DNA from: Acidobacteriota bacterium
Lineage (GTDB): Bacteria; Acidobacteriota; Terriglobia; Terriglobales; Acidobacteriaceae
Direction of reading: 5' to 3'
Assembly (NCBI GenBank): GCA_021779695.1
Contig: JAJYAE010000312.1
Coordinates: 1-5,191, forward strand
DNA: 5,191 nucleotides
The position numbers were made by a program, and so were the translations under genes. Below the pieces are notes generated by a model. The model saw nothing but the letters and a program-made list of their open reading frames with translations. It was not told the DNA's origin and made no database searches. Below, piece by piece: positions 1-5,191 of this stretch (its first letter is position 1; every line of letters begins with the position of its first letter).

Positions 1-42
1 CAACAGCTTCCGCCGCAAATCATCCGAATAAGGTCGCGCCAT
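1..42 (-). CDS. IS630-family transposase, N-terminal 14 codons (runs off the window)
   Basis: The gene starts with ATG at 42-40 and reads leftwards out of the window. The visible residues MARPYSDDLRRKLL match the usual beginning of IS630-family transposases, where a helix-turn-helix DNA-binding region follows directly. The catalytic DDE domain of such proteins lies further downstream and is not in view, so activity cannot be assessed. No strong Shine-Dalgarno sequence precedes the ATG in the 54-base leader. The DUF192 gene just upstream points in the same direction, so readthrough from it could feed this transposase. The call is supported by the fully identical first 14 codons of the right copy. 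Confidence 0.8.
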   Translation of the reverse strand, partial: MARPYSDDLRRKLL

Positions 43-96
43 AGCATGTGCGCGGAGAATCGCCACCTAAACTATACATCATCAGGAGAAATGCTC
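1..96 (-). mobile_element. IS630-like insertion sequence, left copy (5' end only)
   Basis: This is the terminal part of an insertion sequence whose body continues beyond the left edge. Read on the minus strand it begins GAGCATTTCTCC at 96, runs through a 54-base leader and enters the transposase at 42. The identity rests on the encoded N-terminus (MARPYSDDLRRKLL, typical of IS630-family transposases) and on a second copy at the right end of the window in opposite orientation, matching over the whole visible length except base 90. The dinucleotide TA (97-98), preceded by C on the minus strand, abuts the end, as expected from TA target duplication in this family. The outer end and outer duplication are not visible, so completeness cannot be judged. 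Confidence 0.85.
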
Positions 97-98
97 TA
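97..98. repeat. TA target dinucleotide at the inner edge of the left IS copy
   Basis: TA directly abuts the IS terminus and is preceded by C on the minus strand, giving C-TA-IS. IS630 is known to insert into CTAG and duplicate the TA. The matching TA would lie at the outer end of this copy, outside the window. Confidence 0.5.
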
Positions 99-99
99 G

Positions 100-543
100 C
101 TACGTGGTTGCGGGGCTATTTACCCGCGTCATTTCGAGTTGGTCTCCGGGCTTTGTGCCGGTCTTGCGGACGACGCCTGCGGGAAGCTCGATGATCGAGT
201 AAGCGCGGAGACAGGCGGAGATTCGCCATGGCCGCACGGAGTCTCTGACCTTCTTGACGCGGAGCGCGCGATCGACGTACACGAGGTCGATGGGGAAACG
301 CATGAAGAAGGTATGAACAGACTCGCAGGGAGCAATCCATAGTCCACCGCCAGGCGGTAGGGAGTCGCGGCCAAGGAGGCCTTTGGAGCGGCGTGCACTT
401 GTGGTTGCAACCTCAAGATCGTAAGCAAGCGAAGTACCGCGCGTGATGTTGGTGAGGAGCATGCGTGCATCCTGTTCTGGCTTCTGTATGCCGAATGCGG
501 CTTTTTGCAAGTGCGCGGTCTGCTGATGGGGTGTTTTGCTCAT
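100..543 (-). CDS. DUF192 family protein (COG1430)
   Basis: This is a small DUF192 protein of 147 residues from the ATG at 543. The family fold occupies about residues 30-140. Visible hallmarks are RRSKGLLGR (51-59), a hydrophobic VHTFFMRFPIDLVYVD block (76-91) and ELPAGVVRKTGTKPGD (119-134). The biochemical role of the family is not established; members are often secreted or periplasmic, but no clear signal peptide is visible here. The first 27 residues look unlike the family. An internal ATG at 462-460 (residue 28, MLLTNITRGT) has AGGA eight bases upstream, better than the weak site before 543, so the real protein may be 120 residues. The gene lies downstream of cpaC on the same strand, beyond a probable terminator. 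Its TAG stop (102-100) is one base from the TA abutting the left IS, so the frame is intact. Confidence 0.85.
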   Translation of the reverse strand: MSKTPHQQTAHLQKAAFGIQKPEQDARMLLTNITRGTSLAYDLEVATTSARRSKGLLGRDSLPPGGGLWIAPCESVHTFFMRFPIDLVYVDRALRVKKVRDSVRPWRISACLRAYSIIELPAGVVRKTGTKPGDQLEMTRVNSPATT

Positions 544-587
544 GCGGTTTCAGCCTGCTAAGGTTCGAAACTCGACCTGGCCTTTTA

Positions 588-616
588 GTTCTAGAGCCAG
601 TAGATCGAAGGTGCAA
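588..616 (-). promoter_or_regulatory. Weak candidate promoter for the DUF192 gene
   Basis: On the minus strand TTGCAC (616-611) and TAGAAC (593-588) are 17 bases apart, directly after the terminator hairpin. Matches to the sigma-70 consensus are only about three and four of six, so this is a position-based guess. If the hairpin stops transcription from cpaC, some promoter must lie in this gap. Confidence 0.25.
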
Positions 617-624
617 AATAGCAA

Positions 625-649
625 CGGCCCCACAGGTTGTGTGGGGCCG
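625..649 (-). terminator. Probable rho-independent terminator after cpaC
   Basis: CGGCCCCACA (625-634) and TGTGGGGCCG (640-649) form a perfect 10-bp GC-rich stem with a 5-base loop. On the minus strand the stem is followed by TTGCTATTTTGC, a modest T-rich tail, whereas the plus-strand side lacks one. This favours termination of leftward transcription about 70 bases after the cpaC stop codon at 718. The imperfect T-run suggests it may be leaky. Confidence 0.7.
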
Positions 650-717
650 CCGTGCTGGTTAGGAGAAGAGGCAGGGTGCGCAGAAAAGTAGGCAATTCCT
701 TCCTCTATGATCGGGCC

Positions 718-2265
718 TCACTGTGTTGACATGCCACTTGAGCCGCCGCCACCTGATGAGCCAGATCCCGATCCACCTCCCGAATCGGTCATGGGTGTTT
801 CAGGTTTCATGCTGTCGATCAGCTGCTCGACAGGAATGGATGCAGGCGGAGCTGCCACGGTAGATCCAGGAGTTTTTGCATCCGGGGTGTGCATCGCCGT
901 GTTGGAGTTGGGCGGCAGGAAAGTACCGGGGTATTTCGGAACTGGAATCTCTGTACCTGCCGGAGCGGGAGAAACAATCTCCGGGGTGACAATTACGATC
1001 AGCTCGGTGTTGCTCTTCGTCTTGGCCATCGATTGAAAGAACTTGCCCAGGATGGGGATGTCGCCGAGGAAGGGGATTTTCTGGAAGACCTCGTTATCGC
1101 GATTGTCCAGCAAGCCGCCGATGGCGAAGCTCTGGCCGTCCAGTAATTCCACTTCAGTTTTGACCCTGCGGATGGTAATTGCGGGCTCAAGGAAGCCGGC
1201 AATCTGAACCGCATCGGCAAAATCCAGCGCGCTGACCTCTGGCGCTACCTGCAGCCGGATGGTCCCGCGAGGAGTAATGGTGGGCAGGAAATTAAGGCGA
1301 ATTCCGTATTCCTTGAACATAATGGTGATCGCGGAAGCGCCGCCAATGCCTGCGCCCTGCACCATCGGAAATGGATATTCGCCGCCGGCGAGGAAGCTGG
1401 CTTGCTTGCCGTTTTCCGCCAGCACGTTCGGTTCCGCAAGGACTTCGAGGAGATTCTTTTGTTCAAGAGCCTGGATCGTGGCGCCCAGGTTGAGGCCGGG
1501 GAAGAAGGCAAAGAGATTCAGTTGGTTGGACAGCGTTGCGGTAAGCGGGATGCCTGGTGTCGGAATAGTCAGGCCCGGCGGCGAGTATTGGCCGGTGGTT
1601 ACACCACCAATCGTATTGCCAAGGCCGGTGCTGAACAGGTTCATTCCGAGCTGCAATTCTTTGGTGCGATCCACGCTGGCAAAGCGTACTTTAAGGAGGA
1701 TCTGGCGCTCCTGCGGGGGCAGGTTGACGCTGAGCAGGTTTACGACCTTGCCGGCGGTTGAAGCGATGGTGACAGCGCGGGTGGAACTGTTCAGGTCAGG
1801 GACGGTGCCGCGCAGAAAGATGTTTGAACCTTCGGCGGATACACGCAAATCCTGACCGGGCAATTCTGTGCGCAACTCGCGGCGAATGGCATCAAGATGA
1901 TCATTGATGACCATGGAGCTTGGGCGGACAGTGACATTGAAGAACTGTCTTCCCCCCGCGTTATCCCAGAGGATCAGCGTGGTTTCGCCGGGGGCTGCTC
2001 CATTGACCAGAACCTGGGTGGGAGAGACGGCCGTAGCTTCTGCAAAGCCCCCTAAACCCACGACGATTCGGACTACGGGCCTGGCGAGATCCAGGACCAC
2101 GGACTTGCCCACAGCGACCGACAGGTCATTGGCAGAGTCCTGGTTCTGGGAGACCTGCGGCGCAGCAGGTGCAGGCGAGGGAGCGGCCTGCGGAGCGGCT
2201 GCAGGGCAAGAGGCAAAAGACAAGACGCTTAAACAAACTGGCAGGAGGCCGACTCGTGCGTTCAC
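718..2265 (-). CDS. cpaC: CpaC/RcpA-type secretin of a Flp/Tad pilus
   Basis: This encodes an outer-membrane secretin of the type II/III secretion superfamily, which forms the channel through which a Tad pilus leaves the cell. The 515 residues show a signal sequence (1 to about 20-25, with FASC at 17-20 as a weak possible lipobox), an Ala/Pro-rich linker, the pilus secretin N-terminal domain (about 47-115), a BON-like domain (about 118-182) and the secretin core (about 250-430). Core hallmarks are VLAEPNVLAENGKQASFLAG (275-294), IPFLGDIPILGKFF (397-410) and ELIVIVTPEIV (421-431). The C-terminal 85 residues are Pro-rich and end in a Gly/Ser run (495-511). The start is GTG at 2265, overlapping the cpaB TGA as GTGA; GGGGGA lies a few bases upstream, so translation is probably coupled. 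It is close to full family length. Domain edges are estimated by eye. Confidence 0.93.
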   Translation of the reverse strand: MNARVGLLPVCLSVLSFASCPAAAPQAAPSPAPAAPQVSQNQDSANDLSVAVGKSVVLDLARPVVRIVVGLGGFAEATAVSPTQVLVNGAAPGETTLILWDNAGGRQFFNVTVRPSSMVINDHLDAIRRELRTELPGQDLRVSAEGSNIFLRGTVPDLNSSTRAVTIASTAGKVVNLLSVNLPPQERQILLKVRFASVDRTKELQLGMNLFSTGLGNTIGGVTTGQYSPPGLTIPTPGIPLTATLSNQLNLFAFFPGLNLGATIQALEQKNLLEVLAEPNVLAENGKQASFLAGGEYPFPMVQGAGIGGASAITIMFKEYGIRLNFLPTITPRGTIRLQVAPEVSALDFADAVQIAGFLEPAITIRRVKTEVELLDGQSFAIGGLLDNRDNEVFQKIPFLGDIPILGKFFQSMAKTKSNTELIVIVTPEIVSPAPAGTEIPVPKYPGTFLPPNSNTAMHTPDAKTPGSTVAAPPASIPVEQLIDSMKPETPMTDSGGGSGSGSSGGGGSSGMSTQ

Positions 2266-3095
2266 TGTTGTCCCCCGGGGGTGGCGAATTTTTCTTCCGT
2301 TTTATGACTGCCGTTAAGGACCTGAACGGTGAACGGCGGAGGTAGAGACTTGACACGCTTACGAGCTGCCGTACTGGCCAGCTTTGGCCCCCCGAACAGA
2401 TTGGTCATCGCGGTCCCTTGGACGGTAGAAATAGTAGTATCCAAAGGATTGCGCAGCACAAGCTGGATATGCATCTGGCTCGTTGCTAGAGATAGAATTT
2501 GCGCCTGGTCGGGCGTGACCAGCAAATTGACGACCTGCACCTGCTGCGGCTTGCCCTCCGCATCCTTCTGGATATCCGTACCGGCAGAGAGGACCTCAAT
2601 GTTTTGAAGGATGGTTCTGACCTCGGGGTTTTGCGATCCCTGAGAGTTTGGAGGAACTCCGGAGATAAGAACATCAACGCGCATACCGGGTATGACAAAG
2701 CCCGCCACGCCGACGACGTCATCGACCTTGACGGCGCAGGCACGCATTCCCGTTTTGATGGTTGCGGCCAGACCTCCGCCCGATCCCTTTGGCGCCAGGC
2801 GGCTCTCCATAATCGGCTCGCCTGTGTAGAGCGGAGAGATGACGCCCCGTCCTATAGCATTCTTGGCATCGAGAAGTGCTCCTGTGGGCGCTGAGCCCAC
2901 GACCTGAAGGGTGGTCAGGTCACTGGCATCAAGGACCATTCCGATCTTCAGATCCTTTGCTGCGGCAATCAATCGTGTGGTGGCGATGGGTTTTGAAGCT
3001 GAAATTCGTGCACCTACCATGCGCCAGACGAGAAATGCGCTCATGGACGCGATGACAAATGCGCTGAGTAGTATAACCAGCATTCTTCGATTCAT
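2262..3095 (-). CDS. cpaB: CpaB/RcpC Flp pilus assembly protein
   Basis: CpaB-type proteins are anchored in the inner membrane, extend into the periplasm and are thought to support or gate the CpaC secretin during Tad pilus assembly. The 277 residues begin with a single membrane segment (about 5-27), followed by a SAF domain (about 38-102: RLIAAAKDLKIGMVLDASDL, then GRGVISPLYTGEPIMESRL). The RcpC/CpaB domain follows (about 108-218), including GLAATIKTGMRACAVKVDD and VAGFVIPGMRVDVLISG. The tail has FTVQVLNGSHKTEEKF (255-270), a common ending in this family. The ATG at 3095 has AGGAA (3105-3101) five bases upstream, a good ribosome site that settles the start. It is first in a two-gene operon with cpaC, and a plausible promoter lies about 140 bases upstream. 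Length and domains look intact. Confidence 0.93.
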   Translation of the reverse strand: MNRRMLVILLSAFVIASMSAFLVWRMVGARISASKPIATTRLIAAAKDLKIGMVLDASDLTTLQVVGSAPTGALLDAKNAIGRGVISPLYTGEPIMESRLAPKGSGGGLAATIKTGMRACAVKVDDVVGVAGFVIPGMRVDVLISGVPPNSQGSQNPEVRTILQNIEVLSAGTDIQKDAEGKPQQVQVVNLLVTPDQAQILSLATSQMHIQLVLRNPLDTTISTVQGTAMTNLFGGPKLASTAARKRVKSLPPPFTVQVLNGSHKTEEKFATPGGQQ

Positions 3096-3170
3096 TTAAG
3101 TTCCTGTCTCACCACTTGAACAGCGCGTAGAAACATTGCACAAGAGAGCAGGCTCGGCTCTGGTGCGTTC

Positions 3171-3184
3171 GGTACTTTTGTACC
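3171..3184. promoter_or_regulatory. Small dyad GGTAC-tttt-GTACC in the cpaB leader
   Basis: A perfect 5-bp inverted repeat with a 4-base spacer lies between the candidate cpaB promoter and the cpaB start, about 50 bases downstream of the expected transcription start. It could be an operator half-site pair or a small RNA hairpin. The stem is short enough to occur by chance and I recognise no regulator for it. Confidence 0.25.
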
Positions 3185-3233
3185 AAGCCGTAATGACCAT
3201 TTGTGAATGCTCAACGTGGTTAAATGCGGTTGC

Positions 3234-3265
3234 AGTATAGCATTCATGTTACGGCGTCAAGTCAA
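3234..3265 (-). promoter_or_regulatory. Candidate extended -10 promoter for cpaBC
   Basis: On the minus strand TATACT (3239-3234) is preceded by TGC, giving the extended -10 form TGCTATACT. Upstream are two overlapping -35 candidates, TTGACT (3265-3260, 20-base spacer) and TTGACG (3260-3255, 15-base spacer). Neither spacer is ideal, but an extended -10 tolerates a poor -35. Transcription would start near 3227 and leave a leader of about 130 bases before cpaB. This is the most promoter-like sequence in the gap. Confidence 0.5.
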
Positions 3266-3632
3266 CAAAAATAGTCATTGAGAAGGCTTTGGTAACCATA
3301 CAACTAACGTGGTGCTATCGGTCTAAAAGGGAGGTTGTACCGGCTCTGACCCCGCGCATCATGGAACGGGAGTGCAGTGCAAACGAGAGTGGAGAAAGCG
3401 CGTAGAGGCATGGAATAGCGGATCGTCTCGCATGGCATGGGGAGACCTGGGTAGGAGGCCGTTTTAGACTACGTCGTTGGCGGGATTCTAAAGGTAGCTG
3501 AAGAGTGACACATTACTTATGACAGGGGTGATTCCTGCAGGGTCGGATGTAGGATGGCACTACAGGAGGCGCCCGGGGGGTGCAGTCTTCGCATTCACGT
3601 GATTCGAATAAGAAGGGAATTCTATACCGGTC
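3266..3632. other. Intergenic region upstream of the TonB-like gene; no gene recognised
   Basis: This is the rest of the 537-bp gap between divergent cpaB and the TonB-like gene. I checked both strands for a Flp-type pilin (short leader, then a hydrophobic helix beginning GATAIEY-like) and found none. The short frames present, such as a 44-codon minus frame and a 27-codon plus frame at 3519, resemble no protein I know and lack good ribosome sites. A rightward promoter must be here or nearby. TTGAGA (3278) with TACAAC (3299), 15 bases apart, is the best I see and is weak. Confidence 0.5.
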
Positions 3633-5066
3633 ATGGAGTCCTACAATATCCTATCTGTGCAGCCGGAGAGACCGCGGGCCAGCCTGAGGCCGTCGGCGTT
3701 TTTCCTGTCGGTCCTGGTCCATGTCGTTACGGTGGTCGTGGTTGCGCTTGGCTTTCTTTACGCTCCACGCATCAGGCCATTGAGTCGCGACAATATATAT
3801 ATGGTGCGTCAGGTCAATCTTAATCGCCTTGACGACGAGATGAAGCGCTCCGCGGAAAGCGCGCGATATTATCCCGGCGCGCGGACTGCGGAACAGAAAG
3901 CCGATGCGCAAAGCAAGGCAAGTGCGGCGTCCTCGAGTCAGCACCAGTTTGAGAAGCTCCCGGTCGCAGCCCGCACCCTGATTCAGCCCGACATTCCACC
4001 GAACAAACTAGTGATGAAAGATGTTTCACTGCCTGCGGTGCTGTTGTGGTCTACGCCGACGCCGAAGGTGAAGGTTCTCGCGCCGCCGATCCAGCATCCC
4101 TCGAACACGGCCTTGATCAAGCCGTCGATTACGCGACCCAATGAAGAGAAGGTTCCCTCGGATATTGCAATTTCATCGACCGCTTTTTTGACCGCGGCAC
4201 CCATGCCGTCGCCGAGCGCAACGTCTCCGATTGTAGTGCGCGGGCCTGACCCGACTCCTCGCGTTCCAGAGACATCGTCGCTTGCGTCTACACTGCCCTC
4301 GTCTGCTTCAGTCCTGTCAATGTCGGATACGAAGATGACGAATGGGGTGATTGCGCTTGCCCCGGTCAACCAGACAGCTGCCGGCACGGCCACAGGCGGG
4401 GCGGTGCCGGGCCGCGCAGGGAACGCCCTGGTGGCGGGTAATGGCGATGCCAATAGCCAAGGGACACAGACCGCCGGTGGAATGAAGGGCGGGCCGAATG
4501 GCATCGCGCCAGGCGCCAAGGCCGGCGATCAGGCTTCAAACCAGGGAAAGCCCAACCCGGGCGGTGGCTCGGCTAATGGACAGGGGCAGAACGGGTCTGC
4601 CATGCACATCGCGATGGCGCAGAATGGCCAATACAGCGTCGTCGTGGTTGGCAACAGCCTGCAGGAACAGTATCCGGAGATCTCGGATGTCTGGGGAGGC
4701 CGGCTGGTGTATACGGTTTACCTGCATGTCGGGCTGGCAAAGAGCTGGATTCTGCAATACACGTTGCCGGCCAACACGGAAGCAGCGGCGGCGGGCAGTG
4801 TTAACAGGCTTGAGGCGCCCTGGCCCTACTCGATTGTGCGACCGAATGTATTGCCTACGGACGTGGATGCGGATGCGCTTATGATTCACGGATTCGTGAA
4901 TCAGGCGGGCAGGTTTGAGTCACTGGGCTTTGCGTTTTCGCCGGGAAGCGCAGATCTTCGATTCATTCTGGAGGCACTGAAGCAGTGGCAGTTTCGGCCC
5001 GCCAAGCTGAACGGTCAGATTGCTCGCGTGGAAGTGCTGGTGATTGTTCCCCTCGAACAGGACTAG
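3633..5066 (+). CDS. TonB-like energy transducer, long-linker type
   Basis: This protein has the build of a TonB energy transducer, which passes the force of the inner-membrane proton gradient to outer-membrane receptors. The 477 residues hold a short cytoplasmic N-terminus, one membrane segment (about 21-44, SAFFLSVLVHVVTVVVVALG) and a long periplasmic Pro/Ala/Ser linker. A Gly/Asn/Ala/Gln-rich stretch (about 250-322) leads into a TonB-type C-terminal domain (about 355-474). The domain shows GGRLVYTVYLHVGLAKSW, then PWPYSIVRPNVLP, and ends QWQFRPAKLNGQIARVEV, matching the usual TonB closing strand. At 477 residues it is about twice the length of classical TonB (about 240), because of the linker. 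No exbB or exbD is in view. An in-frame stop at 3609 leaves ATG 3633 as the first start; the nearest purine-rich site (AAGGGA, 3613-3618) is 14 bases away, so initiation looks weak. The TAG stop is shared with the IS edge. The partner receptor is unknown. Confidence 0.85.
   Translation: MESYNILSVQPERPRASLRPSAFFLSVLVHVVTVVVVALGFLYAPRIRPLSRDNIYMVRQVNLNRLDDEMKRSAESARYYPGARTAEQKADAQSKASAASSSQHQFEKLPVAARTLIQPDIPPNKLVMKDVSLPAVLLWSTPTPKVKVLAPPIQHPSNTALIKPSITRPNEEKVPSDIAISSTAFLTAAPMPSPSATSPIVVRGPDPTPRVPETSSLASTLPSSASVLSMSDTKMTNGVIALAPVNQTAAGTATGGAVPGRAGNALVAGNGDANSQGTQTAGGMKGGPNGIAPGAKAGDQASNQGKPNPGGGSANGQGQNGSAMHIAMAQNGQYSVVVVGNSLQEQYPEISDVWGGRLVYTVYLHVGLAKSWILQYTLPANTEAAAAGSVNRLEAPWPYSIVRPNVLPTDVDADALMIHGFVNQAGRFESLGFAFSPGSADLRFILEALKQWQFRPAKLNGQIARVEVLVIVPLEQD
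4882..4903. repeat. 9-bp perfect inverted repeat inside the TonB-like gene
   Basis: TGATTCACG (4882-4890) and CGTGAATCA (4895-4903) are perfect inverted copies around GATT. They lie within the codons for the conserved IHGFVNQ region. The dyad could form an mRNA hairpin or be a protein site, but codon content alone may explain it. Confidence 0.4.
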
Positions 5067-5161
5067 AGCATCTCTCCTGATGATGTATAGTTTAGGTGGC
5101 GATTCTCCGCGCACATGCTATGGCGCGACCTTATTCGGATGATTTGCGGCGGAAGCTGTTG
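5063..5161. repeat. Long inverted repeat, right arm (partner 1-99)
   Basis: This is the reverse complement of 1-99 with a single mismatch at 5072. The match ends on the inside at 5063, where C belongs to the host gene. On the outside it ends only because the left edge of the window is reached. Confidence 0.95.
5064..5065. repeat. TA target dinucleotide at the inner edge of the right IS copy
   Basis: TA follows C5063 and precedes the IS terminus GAGCAT, giving C-TA-IS as on the left side. It is also the first two bases of the TAG stop of the TonB-like gene. Confidence 0.5.
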
Positions 5162-5191
5162 GAGGCCTTCGACCAAGGCAAGGGGAGCCTG
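5066..5191 (+). mobile_element. IS630-like insertion sequence, right copy (5' end only)
   Basis: The second copy begins GAGCATCTCTCC at 5066 and runs past the right edge. The 54-base leader (5066-5119) differs from the left copy at one base only, so the two insertions are recent or kept alike by gene conversion. TATAGT at 5086-5091 could be a -10 element, but no good -35 lies upstream of it. The transposase reads away from the gene block. The outer end is not visible. Confidence 0.85.
5120..5191 (+). CDS. IS630-family transposase, N-terminal 24 codons (runs off the window)
   Basis: The gene starts with ATG at 5120 and is open to the last base. The residues MARPYSDDLRRKLLEAFDQG followed by KGSL match the start of IS630-family transposases, where this segment leads into the helix-turn-helix domain. 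The first 14 codons equal those of the left copy. No clear ribosome site is present. An overlapping ATG at 5115 is in another frame and is not used here. The TonB-like gene upstream is in the same direction, with no terminator between, so readthrough expression is possible. Confidence 0.82.
   Translation, partial: MARPYSDDLRRKLLEAFDQGKGSL

Larger units (their letters stand above)
1..99. repeat. Long inverted repeat, left arm (partner 5063-5161)
   Basis: Bases 1-99 are the reverse complement of 5063-5161 with one mismatch (A at 90 against C at 5072; T versus C when both are read outward from the gene-bearing centre). Position p on the left pairs with 5162 minus p. The arm covers the IS end, the TA target and one flanking base. 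It stops at the window edge on the outside, so the true repeat is probably the full IS length. Confidence 0.95.

Noticed and set aside
707..1036. Plus-strand frame of 109 codons over the cpaC tail
   Set aside because: It is the complement of the Pro-rich and Gly/Ser-rich secretin tail. Its Pro/Asp-rich start is the reverse reading of the Gly/Ser codons.
1259..1855. Long plus-strand open frame of 198 codons opposite cpaC
   Set aside because: It lies wholly antisense to the secretin core, whose family motifs are clear. The product resembles no known protein and there is no convincing ribosome site.
3096..3200. 34-codon minus frame ending just before cpaB, considered as a Flp pilin or leader peptide
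   Set aside because: It lacks the hydrophobic helix and cleavage motif of Flp pilins and has no ribosome site. It is mentioned only as a possible coupling frame in the leader.
3594..3628. TTCACG and TATACC as a promoter for the TonB-like gene
   Set aside because: The spacing is 23 bases, and transcription would start at or after the ATG.
3554..3823. Plus-strand frame of 89 codons overlapping the start of the TonB-like gene
   Set aside because: It overlaps the TonB-like membrane segment in another frame and matches no family I know.
3983..4519. Minus-strand open frame of 178 codons opposite the TonB-like gene
   Set aside because: It is antisense to the low-complexity linker, whose GC-rich codons leave few stops on the other strand. 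No domain is recognisable.

Overview
The window is a compact 5-kb chromosomal segment from a moderately GC-rich Gram-negative bacterium. It carries an outer-membrane secretin and an inner-membrane TonB-type protein. The TonB-like C-terminal domain, and a CpaB/CpaC pair next to a DUF192 gene, look like what I know from Acidobacteriota (Terriglobia/Acidobacteriaceae). That placement is inference from protein style; there is no rRNA or other phylogenetic marker here.

Layout, left to right. Positions 1-96 are the 5' end of an IS630-like insertion sequence reading leftwards, with the first 14 codons of its transposase. Next comes a DUF192 gene (100-543, minus). A 174-bp gap holds a 10-bp GC-rich hairpin (625-649), the likely terminator of the operon upstream. 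The operon is cpaB (2262-3095, minus) followed by cpaC (718-2265, minus), joined by a 4-base GTGA stop/start overlap. They encode a periplasmic assembly/linker protein and the outer-membrane secretin of a Flp/Tad-type pilus. A 537-bp gap (3096-3632) holds a plausible extended -10 promoter firing leftwards into cpaB and a small dyad in the leader; I found no convincing gene in it. Rightwards lies a 477-residue TonB-like protein (3633-5066). From 5066 a second copy of the same IS630-like element reads rightwards, with 24 transposase codons to the window edge.

The two IS ends form a 99-bp inverted repeat with one mismatch, bracketing about 5 kb of host genes like a composite transposon with inverted arms. 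Both insertions fit the CTAG target (TA duplicated) known for IS630, and both sit at the stop codon of the neighbouring gene. The TAG of the TonB-like gene is two target bases plus the first base of the IS, so both genes appear to keep their full reading frames.

Functionally, cpaB and cpaC supply the envelope-spanning exit channel of a Tad-type pilus. The pilin (flp), the ATPase (cpaF/tadA), the platform proteins (tadB, tadC) and the prepilin peptidase are not in the window. They may lie beyond the left IS, elsewhere in the genome, or be absent. The divergent TonB-like protein may work with an outer-membrane receptor or serve cell-envelope energisation; nothing in the window ties it directly to the secretin.
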